64,000 bases of DNA from positions 1-64,000 of the forward strand of contig NZ_JADHDV010000003.1 in NCBI RefSeq assembly GCF_016820515.1. Direction: 5' to 3'. Of this stretch, positions 37,825 to 47,712 are shown one piece after another. Positions within the stretch are counted from its first letter, which is position 1. Every line of letters starts with the position of its first letter. This DNA comes from Pseudoxanthomonas beigongshangi (GTDB taxonomy: Bacteria > Pseudomonadota > Gammaproteobacteria > Xanthomonadales > Xanthomonadaceae). The notes under the pieces were generated by a model. It had not been told where the DNA came from and did no database searches. It was given only the letters and a program-made list of their open reading frames with translations. The translations under genes and the position numbers were made by a program.

Positions 37825-39539
37825 GCGCGCGGCCTGACGATCTGCGCGGCGTGTTGCACCGCCATGCCGGCGGCATCGCGCTGACCTTCGCGCTGCTGCT
37901 GACCACCCTGCTGGCCGGCACCGGCCTGCTCGGTCTGGCCGGGCATTTCCTCACCGCCGCGGCGCTGGCCGGCAGCGCGGCGATCGGCTTCAACTTCTTC
38001 GGTCCCTCGGCCGGCATCCGTGCATTCACCTTCGCCCGCATCCTCTCGCGCTACGCGGAAAAGCTGGTCGGCCACGACGTCACCCTGGCGCTGGCGAAGG
38101 ATCTGCGGGTGTGGTTCTTCCGCCGCGCGCTGCCACTGGCGCCGCTGGGGCTGGGGCGCTATCGCGTGGGCGATCTGCTGGCGCGACTGGTCGCCGACAT
38201 CGAGGCGGTCGACGGCCTGCTGGTGCGCGCGCTCGGTCCGCTGGTGTCGCTGGCGACGGTGCTGTCGATCGGTGTCGCCGTCGCAGCCTGGCGGCTGCCC
38301 GTCGCCGGACTGTTGCTGGCGGTCGCGTTCGTCCTGATCGCGGTGGCGGTGCCGTGGGCGATACAGGTCGGCGCGCGCGGCCTGGAACGCGAACGCGCCG
38401 AAACACGCGCGCGCCTGCGCTACGCGGTGCTCGAAGGGCTGGAAGGCGCCAGCGATCTGGTCGCGCTCGACGCGGCGGATGATTGGCTGGCGCGGGTGGA
38501 TGCGGACGCACTGGCACTGGCCGGACGGGAGCGCCAGCGAAAGCGGCGGCTCGCGCTCGGCGTGCTGCTCCACGGCCTGCTGGCGGCGGCGCTGCTCCCG
38601 GCGCTGGGCTGGCTGCTGTTCGACGCGGTCGATGCGCGGCGATTGTCCGCGCCCGCGGCGGGCGGCCTGTTCTTCATGACCCTCGCCCTGCTGGAAGCCG
38701 CCGCCGGCATCGGCGTGGCATGGCAGGCCTGGCAGGCCGCGCGCGCCTCCGCGCGGCGGCTGGACGAGGTGGCGATGCAGCAACCGGAGATTGACGAGCC
38801 CGACGATCCCGTCGCCGTGCCCGCGCAAGGCCCGCTGGTGCTGGAAGGCGTGGCCTTTGCGTGGCCGGGCGAAGCGCGCCGGCTGCTGGATGGCGTGGAT
38901 CTGGTGCTCGCGTCGGGACGTCGCATCGCCATCCGCGGCGACAGCGGCGCCGGCAAGTCATCGCTTCTCGCATTGCTGCTACGCCTGCGCGATCCCGACG
39001 CAGGCCGGCTGCTTTACGCGGGCCACGATCTGCGCCGGTTCCGCGGCGCCGACTGGCATTCACGCCTGGCCTGGCTGCCGCAGGACGCGCCGATCTTCGC
39101 CGGCAGCGTGCGCGACAACCTGCGGATCGGCGATCCCGGCGCCGACGATGCAAAGCTGTGGCGGGCGCTGGCGCAGGTCCGGCTGGACACGCTGGTGCGA
39201 AACTGGAGCGACGGCCTCGATGGCTGGGTCGGCGAAAGCGGCGCAACCCTCTCGGCCGGCCAGGCGCGGCGCCTGGCACTGGCGCGCGCGCTGTTGCGCG
39301 ATACCCCGCTGCTGCTGCTCGACGAACCCACCGAAGGCCTGGACCAGGACACCGCCGACGCGCTGATGCGCGATATCGCCGAGGCCGCCGCCGATCGCGC
39401 GGTCCTGATCATCACCCACGCGCCCCTGCCCCCCGGCACCGTCCACGAAAGCCACCGCCTGATCGACGGCCGCCTTTGGCCGGATCCCGCGGAGCGGAGC
39501 GAGCTCCGCTCTACACCAAGCCACATCGCGTCCTCGTAG
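37821..39539 (+). CDS. cydC: Heterodimeric thiol ABC exporter subunit CydC
   Basis: The 572-residue partner of CydD has six helices, Walker A GDSGAGKSS near 373-381, signature LSAGQARRLAL near 476 and LLLDEPTEGLD. LAGHFLTAAALAGS is the CydC N-terminal motif. The last 18 residues (from DPAERSELRS) are encoded by the repeat block beginning at 39491, and the stop is the TAG inside a repeat palindrome, so the natural C-terminus was probably replaced. This should not affect the ATPase core. Confidence 0.92.
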   Translation: MSARPDDLRGVLHRHAGGIALTFALLLTTLLAGTGLLGLAGHFLTAAALAGSAAIGFNFFGPSAGIRAFTFARILSRYAEKLVGHDVTLALAKDLRVWFFRRALPLAPLGLGRYRVGDLLARLVADIEAVDGLLVRALGPLVSLATVLSIGVAVAAWRLPVAGLLLAVAFVLIAVAVPWAIQVGARGLERERAETRARLRYAVLEGLEGASDLVALDAADDWLARVDADALALAGRERQRKRRLALGVLLHGLLAAALLPALGWLLFDAVDARRLSAPAAGGLFFMTLALLEAAAGIGVAWQAWQAARASARRLDEVAMQQPEIDEPDDPVAVPAQGPLVLEGVAFAWPGEARRLLDGVDLVLASGRRIAIRGDSGAGKSSLLALLLRLRDPDAGRLLYAGHDLRRFRGADWHSRLAWLPQDAPIFAGSVRDNLRIGDPGADDAKLWRALAQVRLDTLVRNWSDGLDGWVGESGATLSAGQARRLALARALLRDTPLLLLDEPTEGLDQDTADALMRDIAEAAADRAVLIITHAPLPPGTVHESHRLIDGRLWPDPAERSELRSTPSHIASS

Positions 39540-39869
39540 AGCGGAGCTCGCTCCGCTCCGCGATGCCTCATGCGCACGTCAAGCCATCGTCCGCACAACA
39601 GGCAAAAAGAAAGCGGAGCAAGCTCCGCTCTACACAAACCACATCGCCTCTTCGTAGAGCGGAGCTCGCTCCGCTCCGCGATGCCTCACGCGCACGTCAA
39701 GCCATCGTCCACATAACAGGCAAAAGAAAAGCGGAGCAAGCTCCGCTCTACACAAACTACGTCGCCTCTTCGTAGAGCGGAGCTCGCTCCGCCCCGCGAT
39801 GTCTCATGCGCACGTCAGGCCATCATCCGCACAACAGGCAAAAGGAAAGCGGAGCAAGCTCCGCTCTAC
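39491..39869. repeat. 118-bp tandem repeat with paired palindromes
   Basis: Two full units (39536-39653, 39654-39771) and a shorter third (39772-39869) follow a partial unit at 39491-39535. Each unit has GTAGAGCGGAGCTCGCTCC at one end and AGCGGAGCAAGCTCCGCTCTAC near the other, with about 50 bp between (CATGCGCACGTCA...). The palindromes are REP-like. The block encodes the cydC tail and separates it from the convergent regulator gene; no gene lies within it. Confidence 0.85.
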
Positions 39870-39897
39870 GCATGTATTTCGAGCGGACGACGCCGGC

Positions 39898-40671
39898 TTA
39901 CTCGCGCATTTCGGCGAGCGCGGCCAGGCGCTTGCGATCCTTCAGGCTCACCCGGTGCGGGTCGTCGGTGGCGATCAGGCCGTCCTGGCGCAGGCGGGTG
40001 AAGCTGCGGCTGACGGTTTCCACGGTCAGGCCCAGGTAGTCGGCGATGTCGGTGCGCGACATCGGCAGCACCACCTCGTCGCCGCTGTAGCCCTGGCGGC
40101 GGCGGCGCGCGTGCATGTCCAGCAGGAACGAGGCCAGCCGCTCCAGCGGGGTCATCCGCGCCAGCGACATCAGGTTGTCGCGGGTGGCGTCCAGCTCCAC
40201 GCAGGCGCGTTCCAGCAATTCGCGCTCCAGTTCCGGATAGCGCGCGCACAACGTGCGCATGTCCTGCATGGTGAAGGCGCACAGCTCGCTGTCGACGATC
40301 GCCTCGATCGAATGGCGGTAGTGGGTGGCGCCGCTGAAGCCGATGAAATCGCCCGGCATCAGGAAGCCGGCCACCAGCCGGCGGCCGTCGGCCAGCAGGC
40401 GGATCCGGCGCAGCGCGCCGGCGGTGACGGTGAACACCTCGCGGCGGGAGTCGCCTTCCCGCGCCAGCACTTCGCCGGCCTTGAGCGGAATGTCGCCGGC
40501 CAGGGTCTCCAGCGCCCGCGCCTGGTCCAGCGGCAGTGCCGCGCAGACCGCCAGGTGGCGGACCTGGCAACCGACGCAGTCGCCCTGGGCCGGGCCGGCC
40601 AGGGGATCGGCGTCCCCTCGGCTCCCGGGGACAACGGGCTGTCCGTTGTGACGCAATACGCGCAGGCTCAT
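39898..40671 (-). CDS. FNR/Anr-type oxygen-responsive transcription regulator
   Basis: The 257-residue Crp/FNR protein has N-terminal cysteines C32, C35 and C43 plus C131, the set needed for an oxygen-labile [4Fe-4S] cluster. The third spacing (x7) is longer than in E. coli FNR (x5). A cyclic-nucleotide-type barrel is followed by the HTH with E218-TV-S221-R222, the ExxSR residues that read TTGAT. The start at 40671 is chosen because longer upstream frames lack family sequence. It faces the cco/cyd genes and probably activates ccoN through the box at 27003. It could equally be named anr, fnr or fixK. Confidence 0.9.
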   Translation of the reverse strand: MSLRVLRHNGQPVVPGSRGDADPLAGPAQGDCVGCQVRHLAVCAALPLDQARALETLAGDIPLKAGEVLAREGDSRREVFTVTAGALRRIRLLADGRRLVAGFLMPGDFIGFSGATHYRHSIEAIVDSELCAFTMQDMRTLCARYPELERELLERACVELDATRDNLMSLARMTPLERLASFLLDMHARRRRQGYSGDEVVLPMSRTDIADYLGLTVETVSRSFTRLRQDGLIATDDPHRVSLKDRKRLAALAEMRE

Positions 40672-41057
40672 GGGGGCGGTCGGGTCGAGAAAACAGGGGC
40701 TTATAGTATATCGGCCCGGCGCGGCATTCCTTTCGGCTGAACGGGAAACCGCCACTCCCGGTCCACAAAATCCCCGCTGGCGCCCGGAATCGGTTAAAGT
40801 GCGCGCCGTTTGCCAGCGGCCGTTCGTTTCCCCGACGGTCCGCCGATGCCGGTCCCCCGCGGTCCCGCATCCGCCCCACTCCGACTGCTTTCGCTGTGCA
40901 AACCCGGAGTCGCCATGTGGCGTCTTCCGCCTTTTCCCCCTCTCGCAGCGCGGTTTCCAGGGAACGCTACGGGTAAACGGCCGATCCGCCATCGCCGCCG
41001 CGCCTGACCGCGCGTTGTCGGCGCGGGTGGCGTCCGCCGCCTTTGGAGTATTCCGCA
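40672..41057. other. Divergent promoter region between the FNR-type regulator and rhlE
   Basis: This 386-bp gap holds no supported gene. On the minus strand TATACT (40705-40710) is a good -10 for the regulator, with only a weak AAGGAA -35 17 bp away. On the plus strand TTAAAGT (40794-40800) is a possible -10 for rhlE, giving a leader of about 250 bases. I see no FNR box here and no clear RNA structure in the leader. Confidence 0.45.
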
Positions 41058-42404
<1,347 letters not shown>

Positions 42405-42431
42405 TCGCTCCAGCGAAGGCCGTCTCCGATC

Positions 42432-42468
42432 AGCCGCGTCGACGTCCGTCGACGCGGCTTTTTCTTTT
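42432..42468 (+). terminator. Rho-independent terminator of rhlE
   Basis: A perfect 12-bp stem (42432-42443 with 42448-42459), including the palindrome CGTCGAC, closes a GTCC loop and is followed by TTTTTCTTTT. It lies 27 bp past the rhlE stop, before the convergent receptor gene. Confidence 0.93.
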
Positions 42469-42508
42469 CCGGCAGGTGCGATGGACGCGCGGCGGAAACG
42501 GAACCCGC

Positions 42509-44854
42509 TCAGAAGCTGTACGACACCGACACGCGATAGTTGCGGCCCGGTTCGCTGTAGCGGCCGATGCCGTCGTCGGTGGCGTAGCCGTACAGGTAGA
42601 AGTCGCCGCGGGTGACGTTGCGGATGCGCGCCCACGGGTAGTAGCGCTCGTCCATCAGGTTGTACACGCCGGCGTTGATGCGCAGGTGATCGTTCACGCG
42701 CAGGCTGCCGAACAGATCGATCGTCGTGTAGGCGTCGCTCAGGAAGCGCTGCGGCACCTGGCCGAACACGTCCGGCTGAAGATCCACGTCGCGGCCCTTC
42801 TTGGCCAGCGAATGAGTCAGGTTGCCGGTGATGCGCAGGCGGTCATCCCAGCCCTGCCAGCTCAGGCCCAGCACGCCCTTGTCCGGGTTGATGCTGTCCA
42901 GCGGGCGTCCGTTCTTCTGCTCGCCCTCGTTGTGCGACCACGCCGTGCGCAGCAGCCAGGCGTCGCCCAGTCGCCACAGGCCTTCCAGCTCCACGCCCTT
43001 CACGGTGACTTCGCCGACGTTGGCCGGCGTGTTGTAGTCGTAGCCGAGCCGGGTGGTGCAGGTACCGCGCGAGCAGGTGCGGTATTCGGTGCCTGGATTG
43101 GCGGTCACCCGCGTGTTTTCGATGAAATTGTCGTAGCGATCGCGGAACACCGAGATGCCGAAACGCGCGTTGTCGCTTTCCCAGCGATAGCCCAGTTCCA
43201 CGCTCAGGCTCTTTTCCGCCTCCAGATCCGGATTGGCCGCCGCGGTTGGCACCAGCACGGTGTTGCCGGTTCCCACTTCGGTGATCTGGGTGGTGCTGGT
43301 GGGCGCGTACATCTCGCCGGTGGTCGGCGCGCGGAAACCGCGCCCGGCCTGCAGCCACAGCGACTGGTTGGGCAGGAACCGGTAGCTGATGCCGGCCTGC
43401 CAGGTGGGCGAGGCGAAACTGACGTCGCGCACGCTGCCGGTGGGATCCAGGAAGGTGCCACCCACCCGCGGCGAGTAGTCATAGCGGTCGTAGCGCGCGC
43501 CCAGGGTCAGCTGCAGGCGGTCTTCCAGGAAGCCGATGCGATCGCGCAAATACAGGTTCCAGGAGGTCGCATCGGTCTTTGGCACCTGCGCCGGGTCCAC
43601 GGTGGCGGTGTCCAGCGCCCCGGCGTTGTTCCAGCGATAGTCAATGGCAAGGAAGTCTATGTCGCGCTGCTGCCAGGCCGCGCCATAGACCAGCGCGTGC
43701 CGGGTCGACCCGGTGTCCAGGGCCTTGTCGAAGTCCAGCGCCACCCGGTCCAGGCTCTGCTCGGTGGTGCGGTCCTCGGCGCGCCGGCAGGTCAGCGCGA
43801 GCGTGCACGGCGTGGTGACCGGCGTGGCCGGCGTGCTGGAAGCGCCGCTGCCGGTCAGGATGCGGGTGATGCCGCGGCTCTTGGTCTCCTGGCGATCGGC
43901 CTGCAACTCCAGGGTGTCGAACATGGCGTTGCCGGCATCCCACCGGTAGCGGATGCCGTAGCGGTCACGTTCGCTGCTGTCGTCGCCCCAGCGCTCCAGG
44001 TAGCCGGGCCCGCTGACCCGGCTCAGGTTCTCGACCAGGTTGTCCACCCGGTTGCGCTCATAGACCACGCCCAACCGGTGCGCATCGCTGATCACGAAAT
44101 CGACCTTGGCCAGCACGTTGGTGCTGTCGTGATCGATCGGATCCGGCAACCGGCGCGCGCTGCCGGTTTCCACCGCGGTGTTCGAGAACCAGCCCTCGGA
44201 TTCGTGCGCCTTGCGCCGGGTGTAGACCAGCATCGATTCAACGATGCCGGTGCGGTTGGCCAGGGTCAGCGAGCCGAGTTTCTCGTCGTTGTGGCTGGTG
44301 TATCCCAGCTTCATGCCGACATGGGTGTCATTGCCTTCCTGCTTCAGGTAGTCGGCCGGATCCTTGGTGGTGAACACCACCGCGCCGCCCAGCGCGCCGC
44401 TGCCGGCGGCGATCGAATCCGGTCCCTTGATCACTTCCACGGTCTTCAGCGAATCGATGTCCAAACCACCGCGCCCGGCGCGGAAGAATTCGTAGCTGCG
44501 CGCCGTCTCCAGGCTCTCGGCCATGCCCAGGCCATCGATGGTCAAGGCGACGCGATCGCCCTCGATGCCGCGGATGTTGAAGCCGTTGTCGCCAAAGCGA
44601 CCGAGGTCGACGATGCTGACGCCGGGGATGTAGCGGATGACGTCTTCCATGCTCTCCGCCATCTCGTTTTCCATCTGGCGGGCGTCGATGACGGTGACGT
44701 TCTGGTTGGCGGACTTGCGCTTCTCACGCGCGGCCTTGACCTCGACGGGGTCGAAGGTCTTGGTGCCGTCGGCATCGGACGGGGTTTCCGCGTGCAGGGG
44801 GAAGGACAGGCTCGACGCGATGGCCAGCGCGAGCAGGCTGGGGGGCAGCTTCAT
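42509..44854 (-). CDS. TonB-dependent haem/haemoglobin-transferrin-type receptor
   Basis: The 781-residue receptor has a signal peptide (1-22, LHA cleavage), a plug with VTVIDARQMENEMAESMEDVIRY and RGIEGDRVALTIDG, and a barrel with GRGFRAPTTGEMY and NPDLEAEKSLSVELG, the FRAP and NPxL pattern of the haemoglobin/transferrin/lactoferrin receptor group. It ends in VSYSF, a proper barrel terminus. It should import haem or another metal complex. It is preceded on the same strand, after 261 bp without a gene, by an EF-hand protein and a DUF4198 protein; a Fur-like site lies upstream of that pair. The ligand is inferred only. Confidence 0.85.
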   Translation of the reverse strand: MKLPPSLLALAIASSLSFPLHAETPSDADGTKTFDPVEVKAAREKRKSANQNVTVIDARQMENEMAESMEDVIRYIPGVSIVDLGRFGDNGFNIRGIEGDRVALTIDGLGMAESLETARSYEFFRAGRGGLDIDSLKTVEVIKGPDSIAAGSGALGGAVVFTTKDPADYLKQEGNDTHVGMKLGYTSHNDEKLGSLTLANRTGIVESMLVYTRRKAHESEGWFSNTAVETGSARRLPDPIDHDSTNVLAKVDFVISDAHRLGVVYERNRVDNLVENLSRVSGPGYLERWGDDSSERDRYGIRYRWDAGNAMFDTLELQADRQETKSRGITRILTGSGASSTPATPVTTPCTLALTCRRAEDRTTEQSLDRVALDFDKALDTGSTRHALVYGAAWQQRDIDFLAIDYRWNNAGALDTATVDPAQVPKTDATSWNLYLRDRIGFLEDRLQLTLGARYDRYDYSPRVGGTFLDPTGSVRDVSFASPTWQAGISYRFLPNQSLWLQAGRGFRAPTTGEMYAPTSTTQITEVGTGNTVLVPTAAANPDLEAEKSLSVELGYRWESDNARFGISVFRDRYDNFIENTRVTANPGTEYRTCSRGTCTTRLGYDYNTPANVGEVTVKGVELEGLWRLGDAWLLRTAWSHNEGEQKNGRPLDSINPDKGVLGLSWQGWDDRLRITGNLTHSLAKKGRDVDLQPDVFGQVPQRFLSDAYTTIDLFGSLRVNDHLRINAGVYNLMDERYYPWARIRNVTRGDFYLYGYATDDGIGRYSEPGRNYRVSVSYSF

Positions 44855-45115
44855 GGTGGAACTCCGACAGTCGGGAAGGGAAATGCGCGCTTCGATGGGA
44901 GCGCTCCGGTCCTGGCTGCCGCCGCCATCGGCGGTCCTGCGTTGCTGGGAAAGGCATCGCGCACGGGCGATGCGGGAAGTGGGGTGACGCCCGCTATCGC
45001 GGGTGTTGGCAGGGATCGACGCGCCGTCGCGACGGAAGGCGCCGCGCAGGACGCGCGCATGGGGACATCCCCTGGAGCGATGCGGTGTTCATCGGCATCC
45101 CCATGCCGGTGCCTG

Positions 45116-46027
45116 TCAGCGTCCCGCGGCGGTGCGGGCCGGCCGTGCCGGCGGCGGCAACGCCGCGTCGGCCGCGTCGACCACGCCGTCGTGGTTGCGG
45201 TCCGCGGCGTCGAAACTGCGCCGACCGGACACCTGGTACTCGGCGAAGGTCATCCGGCCATCCTTGTCCGTGTCCAGGGCGGCGAAACGCACGCGCGTCT
45301 GCTTGTCCGAACCGCCACCCAGCGCGGCGTAGTGCTGGTCCAGGCGCTGGCGGAATTCCGTCAGGTATTCCTCGCGGTCCAGCGCGCCGTCCCGGTTGGC
45401 GTCGGTGCGTTCGAATTGTCCGGCGCGGGCGCGATCGAATTCCGCGCGTTCGACCTGGCCGTCGCCGTTGCCGTCGTACAGCGCCAGGAAGCCATCGCCG
45501 GTATGCGCACTGGGCAACTCCATCCGGCTGCGCCTGCGCTCGGCGCGCGCGGCGCGTTCGGTGGCCGCGTCGCCGCTCTTCGCCAGCTCGGCGTTTTCCT
45601 TCTCCAGTGCCTTCCGGCCTTCGGCGAACACGCGTTCGCCGGAAGCGTCGAACTCGGCCCGCGACACGCGCCCGTCGCGATCCGCATCCAGCGCGTCGAA
45701 GCGGCGGCCGGTCTGGGTGATCTGGTTTTCGCGTGCCTGTTCGCGCGCCTGCCGCGATCGGGTTTCGAACTCGCGCACGTATTCTTCCACGTCCACGCTG
45801 CCGTCGCGGTTGGCATCGGTGGCATCGAAGCGCTGGCGGCGGAAGGCTTCGAATTCCTCCCAGCCCAGGCGACCATCGCTGTTGCCGTCATGCTGGGCGA
45901 TGAAGGCGGTGATGTTGTCGCTGTGGCCCACCACCAGCGGGCGCGCGGGCGGCGATTGCCAGGCATTGGCGGCGAGGGGAAGCAGCAGCGCGGTGGCGAC
46001 CGCGCCGGTGAGGAAGGCGGTTTTCAT
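45116..46027 (-). CDS. Exported EF-hand protein with about seven calcium loops
   Basis: The 303-residue protein has a signal peptide (1-22, ANA cleavage) and at least seven EF-hand loops: DGNSDGRLGWEE, DANRDGSVDVEE, DADRDGRVSRAE, DGNGDGQVERAE, DANRDGALDREE, DTDKDGRMTFAE and DRNHDGVVDAAD. It is predicted to bind calcium in the periplasm or outside. A charged helical stretch (about 130-165) splits the loops into groups. It lies 31 bp after the DUF4198 gene and upstream of the receptor, suggesting a shared task in metal handling. No enzyme motif is visible. Confidence 0.85.
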   Translation of the reverse strand: MKTAFLTGAVATALLLPLAANAWQSPPARPLVVGHSDNITAFIAQHDGNSDGRLGWEEFEAFRRQRFDATDANRDGSVDVEEYVREFETRSRQAREQARENQITQTGRRFDALDADRDGRVSRAEFDASGERVFAEGRKALEKENAELAKSGDAATERAARAERRRSRMELPSAHTGDGFLALYDGNGDGQVERAEFDRARAGQFERTDANRDGALDREEYLTEFRQRLDQHYAALGGGSDKQTRVRFAALDTDKDGRMTFAEYQVSGRRSFDAADRNHDGVVDAADAALPPPARPARTAAGR

Positions 46028-46058
46028 CGAGGGACTCCAGCGGATCCGGAAAGGCGGC

Positions 46059-46859
46059 TCAGGGTTCGAGCACGCGGAAGGTCAGGGTGTAGCTGTGGCT
46101 GTATTCAGCCACCGGCGCGCCGGCCGGGGCCGGCGTGCGATGACGCGACAACGCCAGCCAGGTGCCGGCGCGCTGCAATGGAAAACTCACCCGGCCTTCG
46201 GCGTCGGTGGTCAGGTTCACGACCTGCGCCTTGCGATCCGACGTCCAGACCGCCTCGGTGATCTCGACCGGCTGGTTGGCCAGCGGCTTGCCGTCATGCT
46301 GGACGACAAAGGCGAACGACTCGCCCACGTACAGATCGTTGGGATGATCGACCGGCACGAACTCCAGCCCCTGCCCGCGCGCGCGCAGCGCCGCGGTATC
46401 CGGCGCGCCGATGCTGACGTAGGTCTCGGCGAGGGTAAGTGACTGGAAGTTGGACAGGATCTTGGCGCCGGCCGGGATCTTCACCGCCGGATCGCGCGAA
46501 CTCTCGCGCTTGCCGCCGGCCTCCCAGGTGCGGAACAGCGCGCCCAGGCGCGGCCCGGTGCTGAACCGGTAGGTACCCTTGCCCTGCGGCATGCGGTGCT
46601 CGGCGACCGCGCGGGTCTTGAACACCTGCACCGTGTCCGGCGCGGCGCTGGCGCCGTCCGGCCCGATGATCACGAAGCGGCTGTTGTCGAACGCGGCTTC
46701 GGGCACGAAGAAGGTTTCGGCGAAGGCGGCGTCGAGCGCCAGCGTTTCGCCGGCCTGCGGGGCGAAGTTGCTGGGCGAGAGATAGGGCGTGTGGGCGGAG
46801 GCGGTCGCGAAGGCGGCCCAGGCGAGCGCGCCGGTCAGCAGGGTCAGCGGTTTCATCAT
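46059..46859 (-). CDS. DUF4198 domain protein, periplasmic
   Basis: The 266-residue protein has a signal peptide ending ASA at about residue 22, then HTPYLSPSNF typical of DUF4198/NikM-like proteins, whose N-terminal histidine after cleavage can bind metal. The rest is beta-rich, with a late Ig-like segment (EITEAVWTSDRKAQVVNLTTDAEGRVSFPL). Relatives occur beside metal-uptake receptors, but the role is not established. It is the first gene of the likely DUF4198/EF-hand/receptor unit. The start may be M1 or M2, two adjacent ATGs. Confidence 0.82.
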   Translation of the reverse strand: MMKPLTLLTGALAWAAFATASAHTPYLSPSNFAPQAGETLALDAAFAETFFVPEAAFDNSRFVIIGPDGASAAPDTVQVFKTRAVAEHRMPQGKGTYRFSTGPRLGALFRTWEAGGKRESSRDPAVKIPAGAKILSNFQSLTLAETYVSIGAPDTAALRARGQGLEFVPVDHPNDLYVGESFAFVVQHDGKPLANQPVEITEAVWTSDRKAQVVNLTTDAEGRVSFPLQRAGTWLALSRHRTPAPAGAPVAEYSHSYTLTFRVLEP

Positions 46860-46928
46860 CGGTTCCTGAGGGGACGGAATCGCTGGCGGAACCGGGGACG
46901 GCTGCTGGCTGCCGGGCGCATCTTAAAT

Positions 46929-46947
46929 GCAAATGCGAATCGTTACA
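46929..46947. promoter_or_regulatory. Candidate Fur box upstream of the DUF4198 gene
   Basis: GCAAATGCGAATCGTTACA matches the 19-bp Fur consensus at about 12 positions and lies 70 bp before the DUF4198 start. It would make the haem-type receptor unit iron-regulated. It also lies about 90 bp from the divergent queD start. The match is moderate and unconfirmed. Confidence 0.45.
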
Positions 46948-47037
46948 ATCCAGTGAAGATGGATTTCCGAAAGAAGCCCGACACAGCGGGCGACGCCGGA
47001 TTTGCCGCCTTCATGCGCCGCAGCGGACAATACGCGC

Positions 47038-47391
47038 ATGGATATTTTCAAGATCTTCACCCTGGAAGCCGCGCACCGCCTGCCCAACGTGCCGGAGGGG
47101 CACAAGTGCGCGCGCTTGCACGGCCATTCGTTCCGGGTGGAACTGCACGTTTCCGGCGACATCGATCCGCACACCGGCTGGGTGATGGACTTCGCCGACA
47201 TCAAGGCCGCGTTCAAGCCGATCTACGACCGCCTGGATCACCACTACCTCAACGATATTCCCGGTCTGGAGAACCCGACCAGCGAGCGCCTGGCCGCATG
47301 GATCTGGGAACAGCTCAAGCCCGCCCTGCCCGGCCTGAGCGAAGTCGTGGTCCACGAAACCTGCACCGCCGGCAGTCGTTATCGCGGCTGA
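47038..47391 (+). CDS. queD: 6-carboxytetrahydropterin synthase QueD
   Basis: The 117-residue enzyme makes 6-carboxy-5,6,7,8-tetrahydropterin from dihydroneopterin triphosphate in queuosine synthesis. Zinc ligands are visible (H13; H28 and H30 in CARLHGH), with the catalytic Cys24, LDHHYLND and the C-terminal ETCTAG. The ATG at 47038 gives the usual [16 protein letters not shown]-terminus. It stands alone, with a short hairpin (47399-47417) just after the stop. Length is normal for bacterial QueD. Confidence 0.92.
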   Translation: MDIFKIFTLEAAHRLPNVPEGHKCARLHGHSFRVELHVSGDIDPHTGWVMDFADIKAAFKPIYDRLDHHYLNDIPGLENPTSERLAAWIWEQLKPALPGLSEVVVHETCTAGSRYRG

Positions 47392-47645
47392 GCGCCCGGA
47401 CCGGCGACAGGCCGGTCGCTGGTAGGGGCACCGTATCGCATGGTCGAAAACGGCTGGCCTCGCCGACCACGCGAATCCTTGGAAACCCGGAAGAAAACGT
47501 TTGCACCGTGGCGGTGCGCCTGTGCACGCCCGTTTCCCGCGCAATCGTGGCTTCCCGTCCTCGCCTTCCCCTGTTCAGCTTTGTCCCGCAAACCGCTGAT
47601 TTTTAACGGGGACTGACCGTTCGTCGGAAAACCATACGCCTGTTA

Positions 47646-47674
47646 TTGCACCGCAACAAAGACCTCGATATGCT
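47646..47674 (+). promoter_or_regulatory. Phasin promoter with overlapping PhaR-like palindrome
   Basis: TTGCAC (47646-47651) and TATGCT (47669-47674) are 17 bp apart, a good sigma70 promoter. TTGC-ACC-GCAA (47646-47656) is a palindrome over the -35 box and resembles the TGC-N3-GCA core described for the polyhydroxyalkanoate regulator PhaR. The upstream 47418-47645 holds no supported gene. Confidence 0.55.
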
Positions 47675-47712
47675 GCGCCGCAACATCCTCGTATTCCCTT
47701 TTGGAGTGCACC

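Noticed and set aside
39491-39869. CRISPR array
   Set aside because: Units are 118 bp, with palindromes inside each unit and nearly identical intervening sequence, so there are no variable spacers and no cas genes.
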